The notes below the pieces were generated by a model. That model did not search any database, was not told the origin of the DNA, and saw nothing but the letters and a program-made list of their open reading frames with translations. This document shows positions 1 to 6,819 of a stretch of DNA of 14,357 bases, piece after piece. The stretch's first letter is position 1; each line of letters begins with the position of its first letter. Origin of the DNA: an uncultured Fretibacterium sp. (GTDB lineage: Bacteria; Synergistota; Synergistia; Synergistales; Aminobacteriaceae); the NCBI RefSeq assembly GCF_938030725.1, contig NZ_CALHIQ010000020.1, positions 1 to 14,357 on the forward strand. Reading direction: 5' to 3'. The translations under genes were made by a program, and so were the position numbers.

Positions 1-2
1 TC

Positions 3-314
3 GGCACGGCCCTGACGGATACGGGGAGCCGCATGGACGACGTCATCTACGAGGAGTTCAAGGGCACGGGCAACATGGAGCTGCACCTGTCGCGCAAGCT
101 GGCGGAACAGCGGATATTCCCCGCCATCGACATCACGCGATCCGGGACGCGGAGGGAGGAGCTCCTGATCCCTGAGGACGAGCTGGCCCGCCTCTGGGTC
201 CTGCGGAAGCGAATCGTGGAGGTGGACGAGGCCGGGGCGCTGAACCTCATCCTCGACAAACTCAAGCAGACGAAGGACAACCACGAGTTCCTGATGTCCA
301 TCAAGCTGGCCTGA
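3..314 (+). CDS. rho: Transcription termination factor Rho, C-terminal part (5' end outside window)
   Basis: Rho is the hexameric RNA-dependent ATPase helicase that ends transcription at Rho-dependent sites. Only about the last 103 residues are visible. The reading frame is open to the left edge, and the ATG at 33 is internal. The peptide begins with a TDTGSRMDDVIYEEFKGTGN stretch, followed by ELHLSRKLAEQRIFPAID and RSGTRREELL. These are family signatures that match the C-terminal third of E. coli Rho closely. The stop at 312-314 falls where Rho normally ends. No intrinsic terminator is visible after it; the next promoter follows within about 50 bp. Identity is essentially certain. Confidence 0.97.
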   Translation, partial: GTALTDTGSRMDDVIYEEFKGTGNMELHLSRKLAEQRIFPAIDITRSGTRREELLIPEDELARLWVLRKRIVEVDEAGALNLILDKLKQTKDNHEFLMSIKLA

Positions 315-363
315 GTTGCAGGACGGAACTTTCTCGCGCATCGGGCGATTACGCGGCATATTG

Positions 364-372
364 TGCTATAAT
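364..372 (+). promoter_or_regulatory. Extended -10 promoter upstream of the LysM/M23 gene
   Basis: TGCTATAAT at 364-372 is a perfect TATAAT with an upstream TG one base away, the extended -10 arrangement of sigma-70 type promoters. At 17-bp spacing the -35 position (344-349) does not resemble TTGACA, which is tolerated by extended -10 promoters. The transcript would start near 379, giving a leader of about 86 nt before the preferred TTG start at 465. This is inferred from sequence only. Confidence 0.5.
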
Positions 373-450
373 TCACGTATCGTACTTTGTCTTACGACGA
401 GTTTTGTGCTGGGTCCGCATCCACTTGCGTCCGCGCGGCAAAGGCATGTC

Positions 451-458
451 GGGAGGAG
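451..458 (+). promoter_or_regulatory. Shine-Dalgarno that decides a TTG start at 465
   Basis: GGGAGGAG lies 6 nt before the TTG at 465-467. The upstream in-frame TTG at 387 has no purine-rich site in front of it, and it sits only about 8 nt after the predicted transcription start. I therefore place the start of the LysM/M23 protein at 465. Confidence 0.65.
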
Positions 459-464
459 TTGTCT

Positions 465-2063
465 TTGAGGACATTCGATCATCGAACGCCGGATCGAAAG
501 GTTTTTCCTGCTGAAGGCAAGAAGCGCAGAGAAAGAAAAAGAAAGGCCTCGCTGGAGTTTTGCTGGGGTTTTTGCGTCGTCGTCTGTTTCAGCTTTGGTC
601 TGGCTTCGTTTTTGATGTTCTCCGCCTGGGAACGCTTTTCCGGCGTGGCGTGGGGCGGGGTCGGGGATCGGGAAAACGAAGGAATTGTGTCGGAGGAGGG
701 CTTTCTGGCGTTCGACGTGAGCGACATGCAGCGCGACGATCTCCTGGCCGCAGCGCCCTTGGAGGTGACCCAGGAAGACGATCCGGAGGGACCGATGGCC
801 TCTCTGCCCGCCGAACCGGCGGAATCCGAGGTCCGTGCCGAGGTCAGCGAGGTCCCGCTGAAGGAGGACTTCGGCCCCCTTCCGAAGTACCTGTCGGACT
901 ATGAGAGCATCGTCCTGAGCGCTCAGGACGATGGCACCCGTTTAGCGGAAGATACTTCCGACAACGCAATCCCGCCGGAACCTGACCCCCAGTTTGCTGA
1001 GGTGGGTGCCGACTGGAAGGAGCACGTCGTCAAGGCGGGCGAAACGCTTTCGGACATCGCTATGGCCTTCGGTGGACTCACCGCTCAGGACATCCTGAGG
1101 GCCAACGGGCTTAAGGACGCCAATCGGCTGTCCGAAAATCAACTTCTCCTGATCCCCAAAGACGCGGATAAAATTGAGGAAACCCTTGAGGAGGTCCGCA
1201 CGCGGCAGGCCCGCGTGGCGGCCCTGCGCGAGAAGGTCGAGCCACTGAAGGTGTCGTCCTACGTGGTGGCGCAGGGCGACAGTCTATGGTCCATCTCGAA
1301 CTCCCAGAACATAGAGCTGGACACCCTTGTGGGCAGCAACGTCTTCAAGGCGACCCTGCGCCCGGGGCAGACCCTCCGCATCCCCAACCAAGAGGGAATC
1401 TTCTACACCCTGCGCAAGGGAGAGAAGATCGAGGCCGTCTGCAAGCGCTATGGGGTCGAGTTGGGTAAACTGCGCCAGGTGAACCACACCGTTGACGTGG
1501 TTGCCCTGAAGCCGGGGGACGAGATATTCCTTCCCGGCGCACGGCCGGAGGCCCTGGCCGTCACTCACGAGGAGCAACCCCTTAAGGCGGAGAAGTCCGC
1601 CCCCGCCGTCAAGAACGCTGTGCCCAAAGCCGCGAAGAACGGCAAGCAGAAGGAAGCACCGGTGGCGATGAAGGCCTCCCGCTCCTACCGATGGCCGATC
1701 ATGGGGCGGATCAACAGCCCCTTCGGCTGGAGGCGACACCCCATCACGCGCCGTCAGGACTTCCACACGGGAATCGACATCAAGGCCAGCCGCGGCGCGG
1801 TGATCCGCTGCGCTCGAGACGGTCGAGTGGCCTATGCGGGCTGGATGGGCGGCTACGGCAAGGTGGCGGTCATCGAGCACGCGGGCGGGCAGTCCACGCT
1901 CTACGCGCACTGCAGCACCCTCCTGCTGAAGCAGGGGGCGGCGGTGAAACAGGGAGAGAACATCGCAAGGGTTGGAACGACGGGACGCTCAACGGGGCCG
2001 CATCTCCACTTTGAGGTTCGCAACGGGAACAGCCCGGTCAACCCTCTGAAATATCTGAAGTGA
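465..2063 (+). CDS. Membrane-anchored LysM (x3) / M23 metallopeptidase, cell-wall hydrolase
   Basis: Predicted 532-residue murein endopeptidase or divisome/envelope hydrolase of the LysM-M23 (NlpD/EnvC-like) class. A basic stretch (about 20-28, KKRRERKRK) precedes one membrane segment at about 31-54, so the protein should be N-in with the rest outside the membrane. A long acidic, Pro-rich region (about 60-180) follows. Three LysM-type peptidoglycan-binding repeats lie at about 186-230, 264-308 and 311-356. A Lys/Ala-rich linker leads to the M23 domain at about 413-532. The zinc-site residues are all visible: H434 and D438 in HTGID, H482 in YAHCS, and H513 and H515 in HLHFE. It is therefore expected to be catalytic rather than a degenerate activator. 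The start is TTG at 465, chosen for its strong Shine-Dalgarno; the frame stays open upstream to a TTG at 387. The gene stands alone between a promoter and a terminator. Confidence 0.9.
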   Translation: MRTFDHRTPDRKVFPAEGKKRRERKRKASLEFCWGFCVVVCFSFGLASFLMFSAWERFSGVAWGGVGDRENEGIVSEEGFLAFDVSDMQRDDLLAAAPLEVTQEDDPEGPMASLPAEPAESEVRAEVSEVPLKEDFGPLPKYLSDYESIVLSAQDDGTRLAEDTSDNAIPPEPDPQFAEVGADWKEHVVKAGETLSDIAMAFGGLTAQDILRANGLKDANRLSENQLLLIPKDADKIEETLEEVRTRQARVAALREKVEPLKVSSYVVAQGDSLWSISNSQNIELDTLVGSNVFKATLRPGQTLRIPNQEGIFYTLRKGEKIEAVCKRYGVELGKLRQVNHTVDVVALKPGDEIFLPGARPEALAVTHEEQPLKAEKSAPAVKNAVPKAAKNGKQKEAPVAMKASRSYRWPIMGRINSPFGWRRHPITRRQDFHTGIDIKASRGAVIRCARDGRVAYAGWMGGYGKVAVIEHAGGQSTLYAHCSTLLLKQGAAVKQGENIARVGTTGRSTGPHLHFEVRNGNSPVNPLKYLK

Positions 2064-2083
2064 TTCCGCACGTAAAGAAGCCG

Positions 2084-2119
2084 GGGGTCAGAAGCTTTTC
2101 TGGCCCCATTTTTTATTTT
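2084..2119 (+). terminator. Intrinsic terminator after the M23 gene
   Basis: GGGGTCAGAA (2084-2093) and TTCTGGCCCC (2098-2107) pair over 10 positions with one G-T pair around a GCTT loop. A T-rich tail (2109-2119) follows. It sits 20 bp after the M23 stop codon and separates that gene from pyrG. Confidence 0.88.
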
Positions 2120-2172
2120 GAGGCTGCCCCAGCCAGTCGGCGGGGCACTGAAGTCCAAGGGGGCATCGAGGA

Positions 2173-3783
2173 ATGGTGAAGTACGTCTTTATCACTGGCG
2201 GCGTGGTTTCCTCGCTGGGGAAGGGGATCACGGCCGGTTCCGTGGGCACCCTGCTGAAGAAGCGAGGGCTGAAGGTTTCCATCCTCAAGGTGGACCCTTA
2301 TTTGAACGTGGACGCCGGTACGATGAACCCCTTTCAGCACGGCGAGGTGTTCGTGACGGACGACGGCGCGGAAACGGACCTCGACCTGGGGCACTACGAG
2401 CGCTTTATCGACGAAACGCTCAGCGAGCAGAACACGATCACGACGGGGAAAATCTACTCGAGCGTCATCGCGAGGGAACGCCGGGGGGACTACCTGGGGG
2501 GGACGGTGCAGGTGATCCCCCACATCACGAACGACATTCAGGAGCGCCTCGTGCGCGCCGGGGAGGGGCTTGACGTCCTGATCGTAGAGATCGGCGGCAC
2601 CGTGGGCGACATCGAGAGCCAGCCCTTCCTGGAGGCGATACGCCAGATGGCGAACCGCGTCGGGCGGGAGAACGTCGTCTACTGCCACGTCACGCTGATC
2701 CCATGGCTCGAGGCGGCGCAGGAGCTCAAGACGAAGCCCACCCAGCACAGCGTCCAGGAGCTGCGGCGCATCGGCATCCTGCCCAACCTCCTCGTGTGCC
2801 GCACCAGTCACCCCATGGACCAGGGCATGAAGAACAAGATCGCGCTCTTCTGTACGGTCCCTTCCGAGGCGGTCATCGAGGTCATGGACGAGCCGACGAT
2901 CTACAACGTGCCCATGGCGCTGCACCGACAGAGGCTGGACGACCTGATCCTCCGCTACCTGGAGCTTCCCTGCGACGCGGAGCCCGACCTCTCGGACTGG
3001 CGCCGCGTCGTGGATCGCTTCATGAACCCGCCCGAGTCCGTGGACATCGCGCTGGTGGGCAAGTACGTCCAGCACAAGGACGCCTACCTCAGCGTGGTGG
3101 AGGCCCTCCACCACGCTGGCATCCACCACAACGTGCGCGTCAAGGTCCATTCGGTCGAGGCGGAGGACCTGGACTCCGGCGACCTCGCGGGCGTTCTGGG
3201 CTCCATGGACGGCATCCTGATCCCCGGCGGGTTCGGCGCGAGGGGCGTGGAGGGGATGATCCGCGCCATTCAGTACGCGCGGGAGAACCGGGTCCCCCTC
3301 CTTGGAATATGCCTTGGGATGCAGATGATGGTGGTGGAGTACGCCCGCAACGTCTGCCACCTGCACGGCGCCCACAGCAAGGAGATGGACCCCTCCACCC
3401 TGCACCCCGTCATCCACCTGATGGAAGAACAGCAGAACATTGATAGACTGGGCGGAACGATGCGGCTGGGTGCCTATCCCTGCGACCTGAGGGAGGGGAC
3501 GCTGGCCGCCCGCGCCTACGGGACGCTTCACATCTCGGAGCGCCATCGCCACCGCTACGAGTTCAACAACGCCTATCGCGAGCGCCTGGAGGGGGCGGGC
3601 CTGAAGGTGGCCGGACTCTGCCCGGAGCAGGACCTGGTGGAGCTGGTGGAGCTGCCGGGGCATCCCTGGTTCGTGGGGGGGCAGTTCCACGGAGAGCTGA
3701 AGTCCAGGCCGGTGCGGCCTCATCCGCTCTTCGCCGGCTTTGTGGGCATGGCCCTGGAGCGCCAGCGCGCGGACCGTGGTTAG
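2173..3783 (+). CDS. pyrG: CTP synthase (glutamine-hydrolysing)
   Basis: Makes CTP from UTP, ATP and glutamine in the cytoplasm; its 536 residues are the usual family length. The N-terminal synthase domain starts with the hallmark KYVFITGGVVSSLGKG P-loop region and carries KVDPYLNVDAGTMNPFQHGE. The C-terminal class I glutamine amidotransferase domain has the nucleophile C380 in GICLGMQ. The catalytic pair H506 and E508 sits in QFHGELKSRP, where the family normally has FHPE, so Pro is replaced by Gly. The ATG start has AAGGGGG 9 nt upstream. No separate promoter was found in the 53 bp after the preceding terminator, although one must exist there or within that gene. It is the first gene of an apparent operon running to 8513. 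CTP is also the donor for CMP-Kdo and CDP-lipid synthesis, which fits its envelope neighbours. Confidence 0.97.
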   Translation: MVKYVFITGGVVSSLGKGITAGSVGTLLKKRGLKVSILKVDPYLNVDAGTMNPFQHGEVFVTDDGAETDLDLGHYERFIDETLSEQNTITTGKIYSSVIARERRGDYLGGTVQVIPHITNDIQERLVRAGEGLDVLIVEIGGTVGDIESQPFLEAIRQMANRVGRENVVYCHVTLIPWLEAAQELKTKPTQHSVQELRRIGILPNLLVCRTSHPMDQGMKNKIALFCTVPSEAVIEVMDEPTIYNVPMALHRQRLDDLILRYLELPCDAEPDLSDWRRVVDRFMNPPESVDIALVGKYVQHKDAYLSVVEALHHAGIHHNVRVKVHSVEAEDLDSGDLAGVLGSMDGILIPGGFGARGVEGMIRAIQYARENRVPLLGICLGMQMMVVEYARNVCHLHGAHSKEMDPSTLHPVIHLMEEQQNIDRLGGTMRLGAYPCDLREGTLAARAYGTLHISERHRHRYEFNNAYRERLEGAGLKVAGLCPEQDLVELVELPGHPWFVGGQFHGELKSRPVRPHPLFAGFVGMALERQRADRG

Positions 3784-3804
3784 TCCCTTGGCGCAAGTGA
3801 CAAT

Positions 3805-3813
3805 GAGGGAGGT
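3805..3813 (+). promoter_or_regulatory. Shine-Dalgarno that decides a TTG start at 3821
   Basis: GAGGGAGGT ends 7 nt before the TTG at 3821. It overlaps the ATG at 3803-3805, which has no comparable site of its own. Starting at 3821 also gives a clean signal peptide beginning MKRTFLLL, so this start is preferred. Confidence 0.7.
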
Positions 3814-3820
3814 ATTGACC

Positions 3821-5014
3821 TTGAAAAGAACGTTTTTGCTGCTGGCGGCCACGTTGCTCCTCTCCCTGGCCGTCCCCTGCGGAGCGGGGGCGAAGGACGA
3901 GAACAAGAGCTCCTCGGCACAGATGATGGAGCACATTGAAACGATCGTGTACGGCGACACCGCCAAGGGAGGGCTCACCGAGCGGCTCTCCTCCGTGGAG
4001 GAGGCGCTGTTCGGCCGCAGCCTTCCGGGCACCATCGCCGAGCGCCATTCGGCGATTCTGAACTTCCTGGAGGTCGGCACGGAGGACCAGCCCTCGATGA
4101 TCTTCAAGCTTGGGGTCGCGGAGTGGATCGTCAACAAGAAGATATACGACTCCCGCCCGGCCGTCGGCCGCCTTGAAACGCTGGAGGCGGACCTGGACGG
4201 GGAGGTCCAGCACGGCAAACCCATCGCAATGCGGGTGGAACACCTCCTGTCCACGCTGGTGACGGACCCCGTCACCTTCCGCGCGGTCACCCTTCCGGGA
4301 AACGTGCCGCTGAAGCTGCGCTTTATGGACGAACTGAGTCCGGCCAGGAACAAGGCGGGGGACCAGGTTCGCATTGAGCTGACGAACGACCTGGTCGTGG
4401 ACCAGTGCCTTGTGGCCCCCGCCGGTTCCCTGGTTCTGACGGAGGTCCGTGAGGTGGTGAAGCCTCGCGCGTTCGGCGTCCCGGGCGAGGTGCGCCTGAC
4501 GTTCAACGGGCTGAAACCCCTGGGTCCCCAGCGCCCCCCGGTGGCCGTCGGGGACGCAGCGAAGAAGGCCATTGACGAGGCCCGCAAGGCGGGGGACCGC
4601 GGCGAGGGCGCCATCGTCGGGGCGGGGGCGGCCAGCATCGCCGGTGCTGCGCTGTTGGGTCCCGTTGGGCTGATCGGCGGCCTCTTTATCCGGGGCAACT
4701 CCATCCGGATCCCGGAGGGCTCCATCACCTTCGTGCAGACTTCGGGCGACGTGGAGGTCTACGCCTACCCCATCCCCGACAGCCTGCGCGTGGACCCGCA
4801 GTCCACCATTCAGCAGAGCGTCCAGGGGACTGACACGCCGCGTCCGTCGGACCAACAGCAGACTTCTTCCTACGACCCGGACCGCGACACCATCATCAAG
4901 AGCGACAAGATACTGAACCCGGTAAGGACCCCTCGAACCGCCCCGACTCAGACGACGGAGGACGGCGGAGCGCCGGGCGACTTTGAGCTGCCGCCGGAGC
5001 AGAAGGTGCGCTGA
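3821..5014 (+). CDS. Exported protein with two helical repeats and a glycine-rich hydrophobic segment, function unknown
   Basis: Not assigned to a characterised family. It has 397 residues from the TTG start. A Sec-type signal peptide occupies about residues 1-24, with likely cleavage after AGA and before KDENK. Two related repeats follow, about 39-84 and 101-146. They share a pattern of aromatic-Gly/Asp, then LxxLExxLxG, then G-x-IAxR; such short YG/FG-LE repeats also occur in exported proteins of other diderm bacteria. Residues about 148-245 look like a beta-rich domain, with PLKLRFMDELSPARNKAGDQ and a valine-rich stretch after it. A Gly/Ala-rich hydrophobic segment (about 262-292, GAGAASIAGAALLGPVGLIG) resembles a glycine zipper that could insert in a membrane. 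The C-terminal 90 residues are polar and Pro/Thr/Gln-rich, probably disordered. It lies 37 bp after pyrG and 4 bp before another exported protein. A role in the envelope is inferred only from export and context. Confidence 0.85.
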   Translation: MKRTFLLLAATLLLSLAVPCGAGAKDENKSSSAQMMEHIETIVYGDTAKGGLTERLSSVEEALFGRSLPGTIAERHSAILNFLEVGTEDQPSMIFKLGVAEWIVNKKIYDSRPAVGRLETLEADLDGEVQHGKPIAMRVEHLLSTLVTDPVTFRAVTLPGNVPLKLRFMDELSPARNKAGDQVRIELTNDLVVDQCLVAPAGSLVLTEVREVVKPRAFGVPGEVRLTFNGLKPLGPQRPPVAVGDAAKKAIDEARKAGDRGEGAIVGAGAASIAGAALLGPVGLIGGLFIRGNSIRIPEGSITFVQTSGDVEVYAYPIPDSLRVDPQSTIQQSVQGTDTPRPSDQQQTSSYDPDRDTIIKSDKILNPVRTPRTAPTQTTEDGGAPGDFELPPEQKVR

Positions 5015-5018
5015 CGCC

Positions 5019-6230
5019 TTGATTCGGTGGGTGTCCGCTGCAACCTCCCCGCTGCAAAGGGGGCGATGGAGGGCGTGCCTCCTTGCCTTGGCGACGTTTC
5101 TTGCCCTCTCTCTGACGGGTTCCCGCCAGGCGGGCGCCCAGGAGGCCCCCGACGAGGCGTTTCGCATCCTGGAGCGGAGTACGGCGGCGCACTGGGGGCA
5201 GGACTGCTACGTTTGGGTGCTCCACTACCCGGAGGCGTTGATTGAGCCCTGGGTGGAGGCCGAGGCGGCCCGCCGCGGCATGTCGGAGGCTCAAAAAGAA
5301 GCCTATCGGAGCGCCTTTGTCGCGGACCTTCGCCTGGACAGCTCTGAGGCCTTTCTGGTGAGCGTCTACTCCTTCGGGGCAGCCCCCGTGAGCTTGACGC
5401 CGGTGCCGGACAACGTGGCGCTCCTGACCTCGTCGGGCGAGCGCCTTCGCCCCGTCCGCTACGACTCCGCCCTGGACGCGCCCGCGGCTGGCGTCGTGCA
5501 GGGGCTCGTGTTCTTCCCCAAACAGGCAGACGACGACCTCGCCCTGGCGATCCGGGGGATCGGAGGGGGAGCGGAGCGCGTCTTCGCCTTCAGCCCCCTG
5601 GAGGTTGGCCGGCCTGAAGCCCTGGAGTCGCCCGCGGCCCCGGAGGTCGTGGTCGTGGACCTCCCTCCCAGAGAGAAGAAGTCCGTCCGCAAGGTGACGC
5701 CCAGGCCGGAGTCATCCGGGGAGCCGAAGGTTATCAAGCCGAAGGAGCCCCTTCCCCCCTCGCCGCCCGTTGCCCCGCGTCCCATCCCCCCGCTGCTCTC
5801 CGAGGACTCGCGCGGCATGGAGGACTTCGTGAGGTCCGTTCGGGAGCGGGGTGCGGCCTCCGGGGATGCCCCCTCTCCGGTCCGAAGCGGGGGAGGAACG
5901 CCCAGGCAACTGAACGCGGAGAACTCCTACGTGAGCCGCGAGCAGGTGCTGCGGCAGTTTCTGAGCCTGTGGGCCGCCAATCGCGCCGGGGAGATGTACG
6001 ACATGCTCTCGGACGCCTCCCGCCGGGTCATCTCCCGCGAGAACTTCGCGAAGGAGGTGGCGCGGGCCGCGGAGTTTCGCGCCGGCCTGAAGGAGGAGTA
6101 TCGCATAGAGTGGATCGGCGAGGAGCGGGCCAAGGTGATCACCGACCGGAGGGTCCTGATGTTCCGCTCCTTGGTGACGCGCACCCTGGGCATCGTGCGC
6201 GAGGGGATGGCGTGGAAGGTCGTCTGGTGA
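5019..6230 (+). CDS. Exported two-domain protein, Pro-rich linker and NTF2-like C-terminal domain, function unknown
   Basis: Not recognised as a characterised protein. From a TTG at 5019 it has 403 residues, beginning with a positively charged n-region and a hydrophobic core (about 19-33). Likely signal cleavage follows AGA near residue 40. An N-terminal domain (about 41-195) holds HWGQDCYVWVLHYPEAL and a predicted beta-rich part. A Pro/Lys-rich linker (about 210-270) follows. The last 100 residues (SYVSREQVLRQFLSLWAANR to the end at KVVW) have the helix-then-sheet look of an NTF2-like or SnoaL-like fold, which often binds small ligands or partner proteins. The exact start is uncertain. TTG 5019 has AGAAGG 12 nt upstream, GTG 5031 is an alternative, and the frame is open back to 4983. 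It is tightly coupled to the preceding gene and probably works with it. Confidence 0.8.
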   Translation: MIRWVSAATSPLQRGRWRACLLALATFLALSLTGSRQAGAQEAPDEAFRILERSTAAHWGQDCYVWVLHYPEALIEPWVEAEAARRGMSEAQKEAYRSAFVADLRLDSSEAFLVSVYSFGAAPVSLTPVPDNVALLTSSGERLRPVRYDSALDAPAAGVVQGLVFFPKQADDDLALAIRGIGGGAERVFAFSPLEVGRPEALESPAAPEVVVVDLPPREKKSVRKVTPRPESSGEPKVIKPKEPLPPSPPVAPRPIPPLLSEDSRGMEDFVRSVRERGAASGDAPSPVRSGGGTPRQLNAENSYVSREQVLRQFLSLWAANRAGEMYDMLSDASRRVISRENFAKEVARAAEFRAGLKEEYRIEWIGEERAKVITDRRVLMFRSLVTRTLGIVREGMAWKVVW

Positions 6231-6267
6231 GGCCGGGGTCAGGCGTCTTGCGGGAGAGGAGGCGGCC

Positions 6268-6819
6268 ATGAAGGTCAGCCGGGTGAAGATCGGCATGGGC
6301 GTCCTCGTCGTCGCCATCGTGGCGCTCGTGCGCTACGCGATGCGGGACATGCAGCTCGACGTGGACCTTCTGCGGGAGGGGCTGATGAACATGCCGGGCC
6401 TCGTCATGGAGAACATGCAGCTGGCTCGCGAGGTGTCGGGCGACGTCTGGCGCGTCCGCGTTCCCTACCTGGAGCGCCGGGGCGAGCTCGTTGCCGTCCG
6501 GTCGGTGGACGTCCGCCGGCAACTCAAGGAGGGCGGGGAGTGGTATCTCTTCGGCGCGGAGGGCGTCTACTCCAACGACGAGAGGACGGCCTGCGTCAAC
6601 GGCCTCTTGGGAACGCTCGAGGCGCCCGCTCGAATCTGGAACCTGGAGAGCCCCCGGGTGCTCTGGTCGGAGGCCAGCGGCGACTTCGTCTTCCCTAGCG
6701 GGCTGACGCTCTACGACAACGAATTTCTCCTGTCGGCTCCGGAGGCCAGCATGGACCGGACGGGAGTGATCCTATTTGAAAAAGGAGGTCAGCTCCAATG
6801 GACGAAACCCCTGGGATGA
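6268..6819 (+). CDS. lptC: LptC-like LPS export protein
   Basis: Predicted 183-residue bitopic inner-membrane protein of the LptC family. LptC receives LPS from the LptBFG transporter and passes it to the periplasmic bridge. A single membrane anchor lies at about residues 8-24 (GVLVVAIVALV), followed by a periplasmic beta-jellyroll-type region. Typical features are WYLFGAEGVYSNDERT and the LEAPARIWNLESPRVLW to GDFVFPSGLTLYDNEF stretch, where LptC/OstA proteins alternate short strands. The length matches the family, at about 190 residues. The ATG has AGAGGAGG 5 nt upstream. It overlaps the next gene by 22 bp. The call rests on pattern, size, anchor and neighbour, since LptC proteins are weakly conserved. 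Confidence 0.72.
   Translation: MKVSRVKIGMGVLVVAIVALVRYAMRDMQLDVDLLREGLMNMPGLVMENMQLAREVSGDVWRVRVPYLERRGELVAVRSVDVRRQLKEGGEWYLFGAEGVYSNDERTACVNGLLGTLEAPARIWNLESPRVLWSEASGDFVFPSGLTLYDNEFLLSAPEASMDRTGVILFEKGGQLQWTKPLG
6781..6789 (+). promoter_or_regulatory. Strong Shine-Dalgarno inside the 3' end of lptC
   Basis: AAAGGAGGT lies 8 nt before the ATG at 6798 and is embedded in the last codons of the preceding gene. It fixes the start of the LptD-type protein and explains the 22-bp gene overlap. Confidence 0.8.

Noticed and set aside
380..397. TCGTA / TACGA hairpin in the leader of the LysM/M23 gene as a riboswitch or regulator
   Set aside because: Only 5 bp with an 8-nt loop, and no known riboswitch pattern in the leader of about 86 nt.
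2122..2134. GGCTG-CCC-CAGCC palindrome before pyrG as a CTP-responsive attenuator
   Set aside because: Short stem with no T tract and no run of G at a definable transcript start. The T-rich terminator nearby is better explained as the end of the M23 gene.
2113..4728. Very long open frame (871 codons) on the - strand opposite pyrG and the next gene
   Set aside because: It is antisense to a clear CTP synthase, its product is low-complexity and Arg/Pro/His-rich, and long antisense frames are expected in GC-rich coding DNA.
3563..5167. 534-codon open frame on the - strand
   Set aside because: Mirror of the real + strand genes, with no recognisable domain and composition typical of a shadow frame.
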